A stretch of DNA of 33,108 nucleotides from an uncultured beta proteobacterium (GTDB lineage Bacteria > Pseudomonadota > Gammaproteobacteria > Burkholderiales > Burkholderiaceae_C), in assembly GCA_903839085.1 (NCBI GenBank), contig CAIMBE010000025.1:1-33108 (forward strand). Reading direction: 5' to 3'. Positions 6,742 to 14,625 of the stretch are shown one piece after another. The notes beneath the pieces were generated by a model. That model saw only the letters and a list, made by a program, of their open reading frames with translations, had not been told where the DNA came from and did not search any database. Each line of letters opens with the position of its first letter. Within the stretch, counting starts at the first letter, position 1. The translations under genes were made by a program, and so were the position numbers.

Positions 6742-8373
6742 TTACTCCTTGATGTCCACACCGTAGAAGCTGTGACGGCCAAACGGGCTGAGCTTGTAGT
6801 CCATGACTTCCTTGCGAATCGGGCCGAGTTGCACCGCGTGCGCGATGGTGAACCAGGGAGCCTGCTCCTTGAACACGACCTGCGCCTGCGTGTACAGTTT
6901 GGCGCGCTCAGCCGGGTCGCTGATGACCTTGGCTTTCTGCACCAGATCCTCAAACGGCTTGTAGCACCACTTGGCGACATTGCCGCCACCGGTCTTCGCG
7001 GCATCGCAGCCGAGCAGGGTGTGCAGGAAGTTGTCCGGGTCGCCGTTGTCGCCGGTCCAGCCCAGCATGCCCATCTGGTGCTCTCCGTTTTGCATGCGCT
7101 TGCGGTACTCACCCCACTCGAAGCTCTTGATCTCGGCCTTGACGCCGATCTTGGCCAGGTCGGCCTGCATCAGCTCGGCGATGCGCCTGGCGTTCGGGTT
7201 GTAGGGGCGCTGCACCGGCATGGCCCAGATGTCGGTGCTGAAGCCGCCGGCCAGACCGGCTGCGGCCAGCAGTTTCTTGGCGCCTTCCGGATCGAAAGCA
7301 TCGTCCTTGATGGCATTGTTGTAGGACCACTGGGTTGGCGGAATCGGGTTCTTTGCCGCCACACCGGTGCTCAGGTAGACCGCGTCCACGATCGCCTGCT
7401 TGTTGATCGCCATGTTGACGGCCTTGCGCACGCGCACGTCGTCAAACGGTTTCTTGGTGGTGTTGTAGGCAAGGTAGCCGACGTTCAACCCAGCCTGTTC
7501 CAGCACCTGGATCTTGGGGTCCTTGCGGATCGCGTCCATATCGGCCGGGTTCGGATACGGCATCACATGGCATTCGCCTTTCTGCAGCTTGGCCCAGCGC
7601 ACCGAGGCGTCGGGTGTGATCGAGAACACCAGGTCATCGATCTTGGCCTTGCCCGCGTAGTACTCGGGAAACGCCTTGTAGCGGATGACGGCATCCTTCT
7701 GGTATTGCACCAGGTAGAACGGCCCGCTGCCAATCGGTTCCTGGTCGACTTTCTCGGGTGTGCCGGCTTTCAGCATGGCGTCGGCGTACTCCTTGGACTG
7801 CACGCCGGCGTATTCCATCGCCCAGCCCGACAGGAACGGCGCCTCGGGCTTGTTCAGCGTGATCTTGACCGTCATGTCGTTGACCCGGTCCACGGACTTG
7901 ATCAACTTGTCCATGCCCATGTCGCCGAAATACGTGTGGTTGGAACTGGTGACCTTGAAGTAGGGGTTGCTCTCTTTCCACTGGCGCTCGATGGCAAAGA
8001 TGATGTCGTCGGCGTTCATCTCGCGCGTCGGCTTGAAGTTCTTGTTGCTGTGCCACTTGACGCCCTTGCGCAGGAAGAAGGTGTATTCCTTGCCGTCGGG
8101 CGAGACGGTCCAGCGCTCGGCCAGACCCGGCACCACGGCGGTTCCGCCGCGCTCGAAGTCGACCAGACGGCTGTAGATCTGGCTGTTTGCATCGAACGAG
8201 GTGCCGGTGGTGTTGATGCCGGGGTAGAAGTTCTCCGGGCTGCCTTCGGAGCAGTAGACCAGCGTTTTGGCGGAAACCGGCGCCAGTGCCAGCAGCGCGG
8301 GCAGCGCGACGGCGCACAGCAGCGCGCGCCTGGCCGATGGTTTGCGGCGGCTCTCTGATAAGGTTCTTGTCAT
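6742..8373 (-). CDS. dppA: Dipeptide/oligopeptide ABC transporter, periplasmic substrate-binding protein
   Basis: The 543-residue protein is a family 5 extracellular solute-binding protein. It has an N-terminal Arg-rich region, a hydrophobic signal segment (RRALLCAVALPALLALAPVS) and then the mature start KTLVYCSEGSPENFYPG. Typical DppA features follow: the VPGLAERWTVSPDGKEYTF block, IGSGPFYLVQY, and MLGWTGDNGDPDNFL near the C-terminal half. The start at 8373 is chosen because AAGGAG sits eight bases upstream; the open frame runs further 5' but has no comparable site. It is the last gene of the dpp cluster, 28 bp after dppF, which is unusual because the binding protein is commonly encoded first. 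Substrate is probably dipeptides; related family members bind haem precursors or glutathione. Confidence 0.92.
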   Translation of the reverse strand: MTRTLSESRRKPSARRALLCAVALPALLALAPVSAKTLVYCSEGSPENFYPGINTTGTSFDANSQIYSRLVDFERGGTAVVPGLAERWTVSPDGKEYTFFLRKGVKWHSNKNFKPTREMNADDIIFAIERQWKESNPYFKVTSSNHTYFGDMGMDKLIKSVDRVNDMTVKITLNKPEAPFLSGWAMEYAGVQSKEYADAMLKAGTPEKVDQEPIGSGPFYLVQYQKDAVIRYKAFPEYYAGKAKIDDLVFSITPDASVRWAKLQKGECHVMPYPNPADMDAIRKDPKIQVLEQAGLNVGYLAYNTTKKPFDDVRVRKAVNMAINKQAIVDAVYLSTGVAAKNPIPPTQWSYNNAIKDDAFDPEGAKKLLAAAGLAGGFSTDIWAMPVQRPYNPNARRIAELMQADLAKIGVKAEIKSFEWGEYRKRMQNGEHQMGMLGWTGDNGDPDNFLHTLLGCDAAKTGGGNVAKWCYKPFEDLVQKAKVISDPAERAKLYTQAQVVFKEQAPWFTIAHAVQLGPIRKEVMDYKLSPFGRHSFYGVDIKE

Positions 8374-8401
8374 CTTGTGGACTCCTTTGCGGTTGATGCT
8401 G

Positions 8402-9397
8402 CTAGGCAGCGGTTTGGATAAATTGTTCAGCCTCATGGCAGGCGACCTGTCGCCCGGCCAGTTCGCGCAGCACCGGGCGCTCGGCCTGGCAACGCGGCGT
8501 GACGCTGGCGCAGCGGGTCGAAAAGACACAGCCGCTGGGCGGGTTCAGGGGCGAGGGCAAGTCGCCCTTGAGCACGATGCGTTTGCGGGTCGGGCCGCGG
8601 CCCATGATACCGGGAGTCGAGGCCAGCAGGGCCTGGGTGTAGGGGTGCAGAGGCTGCGCGAACAGCATCTTCTTTTCGCCCTGCTCGACGGCGTGGCCCA
8701 GGTACATCACCAACAGATCGTGGGCGATGTAGCGCACCACGCCCAGGTCGTGCGAAATGAAAAGATAGGCCAGGCCGAGTTCCTGCTGCAGGTCGGCCAG
8801 CAGGTTAAGCACCTGCGCCTGGATCGAGACATCGAGCGCCGACACCGGCTCGTCGGCCACGATCAGGGAGGGCTTGAGCATCAGTGCGCGCGCGATCGCG
8901 ATGCGCTGGCGCTGGCCGCCCGAGAACATGTGCGGGTAGCGGTCGTAGTGCTCCGGGCGCAGGCCGACCAGCGCCAGCATGGCGCGCGCCTGCGCCATGC
9001 ACTCGGCAGCCGGGAGGCTGGTGTTGATCTGCAGCGGCGCCTGCAGGATCGTGCCGATCTTCTTGCGCGGGTTGAGCGAGCCGTAGGGATTCTGGAAAAC
9101 CAGCTGCACCGTGCGGCGCAAGGCCTGACGCTCGGCCAGCGGCGCGTTCACCACATCGACATTGTTCAGGCGCAACTCGCCGGCCGTCGGCGTCTCGATC
9201 AGGGAAACCATCCGGGCCAGCGTCGATTTGCCGCATCCCGACTCGCCGACCACGGCCAGCGTCTTTCCAGGTTGCAGCGTGAAGGACACGCCGCCCACCG
9301 CCTGCAGGTGGTCGCTTGGTCGCAGGAAGCCGCGGCTGATCCTGTAGACCTGGCGCAGGTCGCGCGCCACGACCACCGGGCTTTCGGCAGCGCTCAT
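8402..9397 (-). CDS. dppF: Dipeptide ABC transporter ATP-binding protein DppF
   Basis: The 331-residue ATPase has Walker A GESGCGKST, Q-loop VFQNPYGSLNPRKKIGTIL, signature FSGGQRQRIAIARAL, Walker B LIVADEPVSALDVSIQ and the switch His in FISHDLGVV. The C-terminal oligopeptide-transporter extension carries the usual Cys-containing end (GCVFSTRCASVTPRC). The start at 9397 is chosen because it forms an ATGA overlap with the dppD stop; a longer upstream reading frame exists but would overlap dppD heavily. It pairs with DppD to power the DppBC channel at the inner membrane. Confidence 0.93.
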   Translation of the reverse strand: MSAAESPVVVARDLRQVYRISRGFLRPSDHLQAVGGVSFTLQPGKTLAVVGESGCGKSTLARMVSLIETPTAGELRLNNVDVVNAPLAERQALRRTVQLVFQNPYGSLNPRKKIGTILQAPLQINTSLPAAECMAQARAMLALVGLRPEHYDRYPHMFSGGQRQRIAIARALMLKPSLIVADEPVSALDVSIQAQVLNLLADLQQELGLAYLFISHDLGVVRYIAHDLLVMYLGHAVEQGEKKMLFAQPLHPYTQALLASTPGIMGRGPTRKRIVLKGDLPSPLNPPSGCVFSTRCASVTPRCQAERPVLRELAGRQVACHEAEQFIQTAA

Positions 9398-10362
9398 GGC
9401 GTGCTCCCGAGGGGAAACTGGCAGCGCACCATGCCTCGCTGCCAGGATTGCAGGCCCGGCCGGCTGGAGCGGCAACTGTCTTGCGTGAAGGCGCAGCGCG
9501 GCGCAAACAGGCAGCCCTGCGGTCGGTCGTACATGCCCGGGACAATGCCCGGAATGGTGGCCAGGCGGCTCAATCCGTCGCTGCGCTCGGGCAGCGCCGC
9601 CATCAGGGCCTGCGTGTAGGGATGCTGGGGTGTCGCGAACAGTTCTTCGGCGCTGCGCTCTTCCATGATCTGTCCGGCGTACATCACGGCCACGCGCTGC
9701 GCCATCTCGGAGACGACCCCCATGTTGTGGGTGATCAGCACCAGCGCCATGCCGCGTTCTTTTTGCAGAGTCTGCAGCAAATCCAGAATCTGTGCCTGGA
9801 TCGTGACGTCGAGCGCCGTCGTCGGTTCATCGGCGATCAGCAGTTTCGGGTTGCAGGCGATCGCCATGGCGATCATGACGCGCTGGTTCATGCCGCCCGA
9901 CATCTGGTGCGGGAAATCCTTCAGGCGACGCTCCGGGGCCGGTATGCCCACCTGCTCCAGCAGTTCGATCGAGCGTTTGTGCGCGGAGCGGCCATCCATG
10001 TGCAAATGCAGCTTCAAGGTCTCGGCCAGTTGAAAGCCGACGCTGAAGCAGGGGTTCAGGCTGGTGGTCGGATCCTGAAAGATCATCGCCACGTCCTTGC
10101 CGGTCAGCTTGCTGCGTTCACTGGCAGTGAGCTTGAGCAGGTCATGGCCGTCAAAGCGCAGCCGCTCGGCGCTGATGCGTCCGGGGTAGGGCACCAGGCC
10201 CATCAGCGCCATCATGGTGACGCTTTTTCCCGAGCCCGATTCGCCCACGATGCCGAGCACCTGTCCGACTTCGAGCGACAGGCTGACGCCCTCGACCGCG
10301 CGCATGACGCCGTTTTTCGAGGGGAACTCGACCGACAGGTTTTCAATCTCGAGCAGGGCCAT
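9394..10362 (-). CDS. dppD: Dipeptide ABC transporter ATP-binding protein DppD
   Basis: The 322-residue protein has Walker A GESGSGKSV, Q-loop IFQDPTTSLNPCFSVGFQL, signature MSGGMNQRVMIAMAIA, Walker B LLIADEPTTALDVTIQ and the HNMGVV switch region. The C-terminal extension has the pattern RPQGCLFAPRCAFTQDSC typical of oligopeptide ATPases. It lies 12 bp after dppC and overlaps dppF by 4 bp, so all should be on one transcript. DppD and DppF are expected to form a heterodimer. Confidence 0.93.
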   Translation of the reverse strand: MALLEIENLSVEFPSKNGVMRAVEGVSLSLEVGQVLGIVGESGSGKSVTMMALMGLVPYPGRISAERLRFDGHDLLKLTASERSKLTGKDVAMIFQDPTTSLNPCFSVGFQLAETLKLHLHMDGRSAHKRSIELLEQVGIPAPERRLKDFPHQMSGGMNQRVMIAMAIACNPKLLIADEPTTALDVTIQAQILDLLQTLQKERGMALVLITHNMGVVSEMAQRVAVMYAGQIMEERSAEELFATPQHPYTQALMAALPERSDGLSRLATIPGIVPGMYDRPQGCLFAPRCAFTQDSCRSSRPGLQSWQRGMVRCQFPLGSTP

Positions 10363-10374
10363 GGAGCGGGGCTT

Positions 10375-11274
10375 TCAGCGTTTGAGCTTGGGGTCAAACG
10401 CGTCGCGCATGCCGTCGCCCATGAGATTGAACGCCAGCACCGTGATCAGGATCGCCAGACCGGGAAAGGTCACGACCCACCAGGCGCGCATGACAAATTC
10501 GCGCGCATCGGCCAGCATGGTGCCCCATTCGGGTGCCGGCGGCTGCGCACCGAGGCCCAGAAAGCCGAGCGCCGCCGCGTCCAGGATCGCCGTTGAAATG
10601 CCAAGGGAGGCCTGCACGATCAGCGGCGCCGTGCAATTGGGCAGCACTTCATTGAACATCAGGCGCAGGTGGCTGGCGCCGTTCATGCGCGCGGCCGTCA
10701 CGTAGTCCTTGGCCATCTCGCTGATGACGGCGGCACGCGTGATGCGCACGTAGTGCGGCAGCACCACGACCGCCACGGCCAGCATGGCGTTCATCAGGCC
10801 CGGACCCAGGATGGCGACGATGACGATGGCCAGCAGCAGACTGGGCAGCGTCAGGATGATGTCCATCAGGCGCATCACGCCGATCTCGAAGACGCCTCGG
10901 AAATAGCCGGCCGTCAAACCCAGCACGGTGCCGACCAGTACCGACAGCGCCACCACCGCCAGGCCCATGGCAAGCGACAGGCGCGCGCCGTGGATCAGGC
11001 GCGAGAGGATGTCGCGACCGATCGCATCGGTGCCGAGCCAGTGCGCGCTGGTTCCGCCGGCTTGCCAGGCGGGCGGCTTCAGAAACACGGCCGTGTCGGT
11101 CAGGTCGGGCGCGTAGGGTGCGATCAGCGGCGCCAGCGCGGCCAGCAGCAGAACCAGCACCACAACCAGCAGCCCGGCGACGGCGCCCCCGTTTTCGCTG
11201 AAGTAGCTCCAGAACTCGCGCAAGGGCCGCGGCGGTTCCGCCGCCAACGGTTCAGGCAATATCGTGGCCTCCAT
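10375..11274 (-). CDS. dppC: Dipeptide ABC transporter permease DppC
   Basis: The 299-residue inner-membrane permease has an N-terminal membrane helix (AGLLVVVLVLLLAALAPLIA), the conserved block HWLGTDAIGRDILSRLIHGAR and the binding-protein-dependent transport signature around YVTAARMNGASHLRLMF. The family motif LGFLGLGAQPPAPEWGTML is present, and it ends FNLMGDGMRDAFDPKLKR, the expected OppC/DppC terminus. The start at 11274 is chosen because it overlaps the dppB stop as TGATG and gives a normal length; the open frame continues upstream only inside dppB. Confidence 0.93.
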   Translation of the reverse strand: MEATILPEPLAAEPPRPLREFWSYFSENGGAVAGLLVVVLVLLLAALAPLIAPYAPDLTDTAVFLKPPAWQAGGTSAHWLGTDAIGRDILSRLIHGARLSLAMGLAVVALSVLVGTVLGLTAGYFRGVFEIGVMRLMDIILTLPSLLLAIVIVAILGPGLMNAMLAVAVVVLPHYVRITRAAVISEMAKDYVTAARMNGASHLRLMFNEVLPNCTAPLIVQASLGISTAILDAAALGFLGLGAQPPAPEWGTMLADAREFVMRAWWVVTFPGLAILITVLAFNLMGDGMRDAFDPKLKR

Positions 11275-12278
11275 CAGTGCCTCACCTTGGGGTTGATGAT
11301 GCCGTAGGTGAGGTCGACCAGCAGGTTGACCATCATCACGATGATGCCCAGCAGCAGCATGCCACCCTGAAGCACCGGGTAGTCGCGCCGGCCGATGGCC
11401 TCGATCATCCACTTGCCGACGCCGGGCCAGGAGAAAATGGTTTCGGTCAGGATCGCGCCCGTGAACAGCACGCCGACCTGCAACCCGATCACGGTGACCA
11501 CCGGAATCAGCGCGTTGCGCAGTGCGTGCAGCGCGACCACCCGCAGGCTGGACAGGCCCTTGGCGCGCGCCGTGCGGATGTAGTCCTCGCCCAGCACCTC
11601 GAGCATCGCCGAGCGCGTCATGCGCGCAATGACGGCCAGCGGATTGGTGCCGAGCACGATGGTCGGCAGGATCAGGTGCTTTGCCGCCGACCAGAAGGCA
11701 TCCCGGTTGCCGGCCAGCAGGGTGTCGAGCAGCAGAAAGCCGGTGACCGGTTCGATGAAATGCTTGAAGGCAAGTCGGCCGGAGACCGGTGTCAGGTCCA
11801 GTTGGACCGAGAACAGCAGAATCAGGAGCAGTCCCCACCAGAAGATCGGCATTGAGTAGCCGGTCAGTGAGATGCCCATGACGCCATGGTCGAGCACCGA
11901 ATTTCGCTTGACCGCCGCCAGAATGCCGGCCGGAAGGCCCAGCACCAGCGCGAACAAAATGGCGCTGAGCGCGAGTTCTATGGTGGCTGGAAACAGCGCC
12001 AGGAACTCGCTCAGCACCGGCTCGTGGGTAATGATCGATTTGCCAAGATCGCCCTGCAGCACGCGCGCGATGTAGATGCCGTATTGCACCAGGATCGGAC
12101 GGTCCAGCCCGTATTCCTTGAGCAGCAGCGCGTGTCGCGCCGCGTCGATGCCGCGCTCGCCGGCCAGGGTCTCGATCGGGTCGCCCGGCACCAGACGAAT
12201 CAGGAAGAACGCCACCAGTGTCATGCCGATGAAGGTGGGCACGATCAGACTGAGGCGGGTCAGCAGGAAACGCAGCAT
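11274..12278 (-). CDS. dppB: Dipeptide ABC transporter permease DppB
   Basis: The 334-residue permease begins MLRFLLTRLSLIVPTFIGM, the standard first transmembrane helix, followed by FFLIRLVPGDPIETLAGERG. The EAA-type loop is DYIRTARAKGLSSLRVV, followed by HALRNALIPVVTVIGLQ. The ATG at 12278 is preferred; a TTG 33 bases upstream would add an unneeded polar leader. It is the first gene of the dppBCDFA cluster, so the promoter should lie in the 93 bp after the SWIB gene or further upstream. No obvious ribosome binding site precedes it. Confidence 0.92.
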   Translation of the reverse strand: MLRFLLTRLSLIVPTFIGMTLVAFFLIRLVPGDPIETLAGERGIDAARHALLLKEYGLDRPILVQYGIYIARVLQGDLGKSIITHEPVLSEFLALFPATIELALSAILFALVLGLPAGILAAVKRNSVLDHGVMGISLTGYSMPIFWWGLLLILLFSVQLDLTPVSGRLAFKHFIEPVTGFLLLDTLLAGNRDAFWSAAKHLILPTIVLGTNPLAVIARMTRSAMLEVLGEDYIRTARAKGLSSLRVVALHALRNALIPVVTVIGLQVGVLFTGAILTETIFSWPGVGKWMIEAIGRRDYPVLQGGMLLLGIIVMMVNLLVDLTYGIINPKVRH

Positions 12279-12323
12279 GGAGGGGGACGGGTTGTCAGGG
12301 CTCTTGCGCAATCATGCCAGAAC

Positions 12324-12349
12324 AAAAAAGGCCGGCTTGCGCCGGCCCT
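12324..12349 (-). terminator. Intrinsic terminator of the SWIB gene
   Basis: Read on the minus strand, GGCCGGC-gcaa-GCCGGCC is followed directly by TTTTTT (plus-strand aaaaaa at 12324-12329). It lies about 20 bp after the SWIB stop codon and before dppB, so it separates the two transcription units. Confidence 0.85.
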
Positions 12350-12371
12350 TGTGGCAGTCAGCAGGTGCTGC

Positions 12372-12818
12372 TTACTTGAGGTGTTTGCCGATCAGGCCGG
12401 CCATCTCGAACATGGAGACCTGCGCCTTGGCGAAGACTTCCTTGAGCTTGGCATCGGCGTTGATCATGCGCTTGTTGACCGCATCCTGCAGCTTGTTCTT
12501 CTTGATGTAGGTCCACAGCTTGCTGACCACTTCAGTGCGTGGCAGCGGGTTGGCGCCGACCACGGCCGCCAGAGCGGCGCTGGGTGTCATTGCCTTCATG
12601 AACGCTGCATTGGGAGTGCGCTTTTTGGCGGGCGCTTTCTTTGCAGCAGGCTTCTTGGCGGGGGCGGCTTTTTTGGCGGGAGCGGCTTTCTTTGCAGGCG
12701 CCTTTTTCGCCGGGGCGGCCTTCTTAGCCGCTACTTTCTTTGCCGGTGCTTTTTTAGCGGGGGCTGCCTTCTTTGCGGGAGCAGCTTTCTTTGCCGGAGC
12801 TTTGGTTGCAGTTGCCAT
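12372..12818 (-). CDS. SWIB/MDM2-domain protein with histone-H1-like lysine-rich tail
   Basis: The 148-residue basic protein has two parts. Residues 1-67 are repeated AAPAKK/APAKK units, like the C-terminal tail of histone H1, and should bind DNA without sequence preference. Residues about 74-148 form a SWIB domain: KAMTPSAALAAVVG, then LPRTEVVSKLWTYIKKNKLQ and the terminal FEMAGLIGKHLK. It is probably an abundant nucleoid-associated protein. The start is supported by AAGGA eight bases upstream. A strong terminator follows it, so it is monocistronic and independent of the dpp cluster. Confidence 0.92.
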   Translation of the reverse strand: MATATKAPAKKAAPAKKAAPAKKAPAKKVAAKKAAPAKKAPAKKAAPAKKAAPAKKPAAKKAPAKKRTPNAAFMKAMTPSAALAAVVGANPLPRTEVVSKLWTYIKKNKLQDAVNKRMINADAKLKEVFAKAQVSMFEMAGLIGKHLK

Positions 12819-12974
12819 GATTTATTTTCCTTCTCGAAGTTGATTAATCACCAGCAAAAAACTGCTTCTTCGCTGGCAAGTGGGATGCTACTGGAGAATT
12901 TGCCTGTTTCCTAGTGAAAATGTGTTTATTTCATTCTTGCGTGTTGTTTTTTTCACAGGGTTTTTGAGCCGCTT

Positions 12975-13002
12975 TTGTCTCTGAAAACCCAAACCCTACA
13001 AT
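12975..13002 (+). promoter_or_regulatory. Candidate sigma-70 promoter of rraA
   Basis: TTGTCT (12975-12980), a 16-base spacer and TACAAT (12997-13002) form a plausible -35/-10 pair. The predicted start near 13009 leaves a short leader containing GAGGAG (13014-13019), eight bases before the rraA ATG. The surrounding 12819-13026 gap is AT-rich and shared with the divergent SWIB gene. Confidence 0.55.
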
Positions 13003-13026
13003 TTTGACCATCCGAGGAGCCCAAAC

Positions 13027-13548
13027 ATGAGCCTGACATTTGCCACCTGCGACCTGTGCGATGCCAAGAAAAACGACGCATCCGGTGATTTTCGGGTGCT
13101 GCCGCCCGTATTTCGCGACTATGGTGCAGTGCGCAAGTTTTGCGGTCCGATCGTCACCATCCGGTGCTTCGAGGACAACTCGCTGGTCAAGGCGGCGCTG
13201 GATTCGGCCGGTTTCGAGGAGAGCACCACGGGGCGGATCGGCAAGATTCTGGTGGTCGATGGCGGCGCTTCCCTGCGGCGCGCCCTGCTGGGCGGCAACC
13301 TGGGCGCCGCGGCGGCCCGCAATGGCTGGGCCGGTGTGGTGATCGACGGCTGCGTGCGCGACGTGGAAGAACTCGCTGGGCTGGCGGTCGGAATTCGAGC
13401 CCTGGCCAGCATGCCGCTGCCGACCGAGAAGCGCAACGAAGGCCAGACCGGCGTGGCCGTGCGGATCCAGGGGCTCTGGGTGCGACCGGGCGACTGGCTT
13501 TATGCCGACGCCGATGGCATGGTGATCAGCGGCGAGCGCCTGACATGA
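13027..13548 (+). CDS. rraA: RraA-family protein, 4-hydroxy-4-methyl-2-oxoglutarate aldolase type
   Basis: The 173-residue protein matches the RraA/HMG-aldolase family over its whole length: TCDLCDAKK at the N-terminus, a GGNLG loop (89-93) and GVVIDGCVRDVEEL, containing the Arg111-Asp112 pair that binds pyruvate and metal in class II pyruvate aldolases of this family. In most bacteria this family cleaves 4-carboxy-4-hydroxy-2-oxoadipate or HMG; in Escherichia coli it also inhibits RNase E. Which role applies cannot be read from sequence, and no aromatic-degradation genes are nearby. A GAGGAG ribosome binding site supports the ATG. Its last 23 bp overlap the convergent permease gene. Confidence 0.92.
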   Translation: MSLTFATCDLCDAKKNDASGDFRVLPPVFRDYGAVRKFCGPIVTIRCFEDNSLVKAALDSAGFEESTTGRIGKILVVDGGASLRRALLGGNLGAAAARNGWAGVVIDGCVRDVEELAGLAVGIRALASMPLPTEKRNEGQTGVAVRIQGLWVRPGDWLYADADGMVISGERLT

Positions 13549-14467
13549 AGGCAGCGCGAGCGGGCAGGGTGGCCAGCACGACGCCCAGCAGAGCGATTGC
13601 GAAGGCCAGCAGTTGCACGCCGCGCAGCGTCTCCCCGAGCGCCAGGACGCCGACCAGCGCGCTGGAGATCGGCAGCATCACGGTAAAGACACCGGCTCGG
13701 GCCGCTGGCACGGACTTCAGCCCGGTCATCCAGAGCCAGACGGTCCAGACGCTGGCCGCCAGCGCGTAGAACAGCAGCAGCAGCCAGATGCCCGGCGAGA
13801 GGCTGCCGAAATCGAACTGCAGCGCCAGGTAGAGGCCCATCGGCGTCATCAGCACGAAGCCCCAGAGATTGATCAGCGCCGTGATGCGCCTGGCCGTCAG
13901 CGTACCGGTCAGCTTCTTGCCAATAACGGCGTACGCGGCTTCGCACAGCACGGCGGCAACGACCAGCAGGTTGCCCCAAAACGTTTGAGAGGACAGGTTC
14001 AGGTCGAGGCTGACCGTGGCGTTCGTCGCCGCTTGCGGTCCGGACAGCGCCGAGAGTGCGATTCCCGCCGCGGCACAGGCAATCGCCGCCCAGACCCGCG
14101 GGCTGATGCGCTCGCGCAGAAACAGCCAGCTGAGCAGCGCGACGGCCGCTGGAATCGACGCCATGATGACGCCGGCGGAGACCGCGCTGGTCATGCTGAC
14201 GCCGTACAGCATGCAGATCGAGAACAGAAAATTCCCGAGGAAGGACTCGAGGAAGACGAGCCTTCGGGTGGCCGCCGTCATTACCGGCTCGGCCGCGGGC
14301 TTGATCAGCCAGTGCGGTATCGCCAGACCGCCGATGCCAAAGCGCATCCAGGCCAGCAGCATGACCGGCAGAACGGCTACGAGCGGCTTGGACAGCGCCA
14401 CGTAGCTGCCGACGAGCGACATGCTCAAGGCCAGCGAAAGGTAGGCCAGCAGGCGTTTGGGCATCAT
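13526..14467 (-). CDS. EamA/DMT-superfamily permease
   Basis: The protein has about ten hydrophobic segments arranged as two EamA repeats, for example LLAYLSLALSMSLVGSYVAL at the N-terminus and FWGNLLVVAAVLCEAAYAVI at the start of the second half. The short motif RFGIGGLAI and the closing VLATLPARAAF are typical. Transported substrate is unknown; members export amino acids, metabolites or drugs. The start is set at 14467 (MMPKRLLAYL, 313 residues), next to the first membrane helix. An ATG at 14512 would add 15 residues and is possible; no clear ribosome binding site decides. It is divergent from agmatinase, so a link to amine metabolism is conceivable but unproven. Confidence 0.85.
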   Translation of the reverse strand: MMPKRLLAYLSLALSMSLVGSYVALSKPLVAVLPVMLLAWMRFGIGGLAIPHWLIKPAAEPVMTAATRRLVFLESFLGNFLFSICMLYGVSMTSAVSAGVIMASIPAAVALLSWLFLRERISPRVWAAIACAAAGIALSALSGPQAATNATVSLDLNLSSQTFWGNLLVVAAVLCEAAYAVIGKKLTGTLTARRITALINLWGFVLMTPMGLYLALQFDFGSLSPGIWLLLLFYALAASVWTVWLWMTGLKSVPAARAGVFTVMLPISSALVGVLALGETLRGVQLLAFAIALLGVVLATLPARAAFMSGARR

Positions 14468-14517
14468 GCGCGGTGGGATTGCCAAGGCAAACAGGTCCAA
14501 AGCCCTTATCATGCCTG

Positions 14518-14599
14518 AGGCCGACCCGACGCTATGGCTTGCTGCCAAGGGGTGAAATTGGCAGCTGGTCAAACCGGTGAAGTGCGCTAGCGTCGGCCT
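14518..14599. promoter_or_regulatory. Divergent promoter region between permease and agmatinase genes, with imperfect inverted repeat
   Basis: AGGCCGAcccgaCGCTA (14518-14534) is matched in inverted orientation by TAGCGTCGGCCT (14588-14599), apart from a five-base insertion in the left copy. The pair brackets the divergent gap. It may be a regulator site or chance in GC-rich DNA; no clear -35/-10 was identified. Confidence 0.3.
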
Positions 14600-14625
14600 A
14601 AAGATCAAAGCGGGGCAACATCCTT

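Noticed and set aside
6697-8358. 553-residue open frame on the plus strand
   Set aside because: Antisense shadow of dppA caused by high GC at third codon positions.
8267-9619. 450-residue open frame on the plus strand
   Set aside because: Antisense to dppF and the start of dppA; no domain motifs or ribosome binding site.
9448-10596. 382-residue open frame on the plus strand
   Set aside because: Antisense shadow of dppD and dppC with Arg/His/Gln-rich composition typical of such frames.
11886-12914. 342-residue plus-strand frame with a Cys/Gly/Phe-rich repeat end
   Set aside because: The repeat end is the antisense reading of the Ala/Pro/Lys tail of the SWIB protein; the rest is antisense to dppB.
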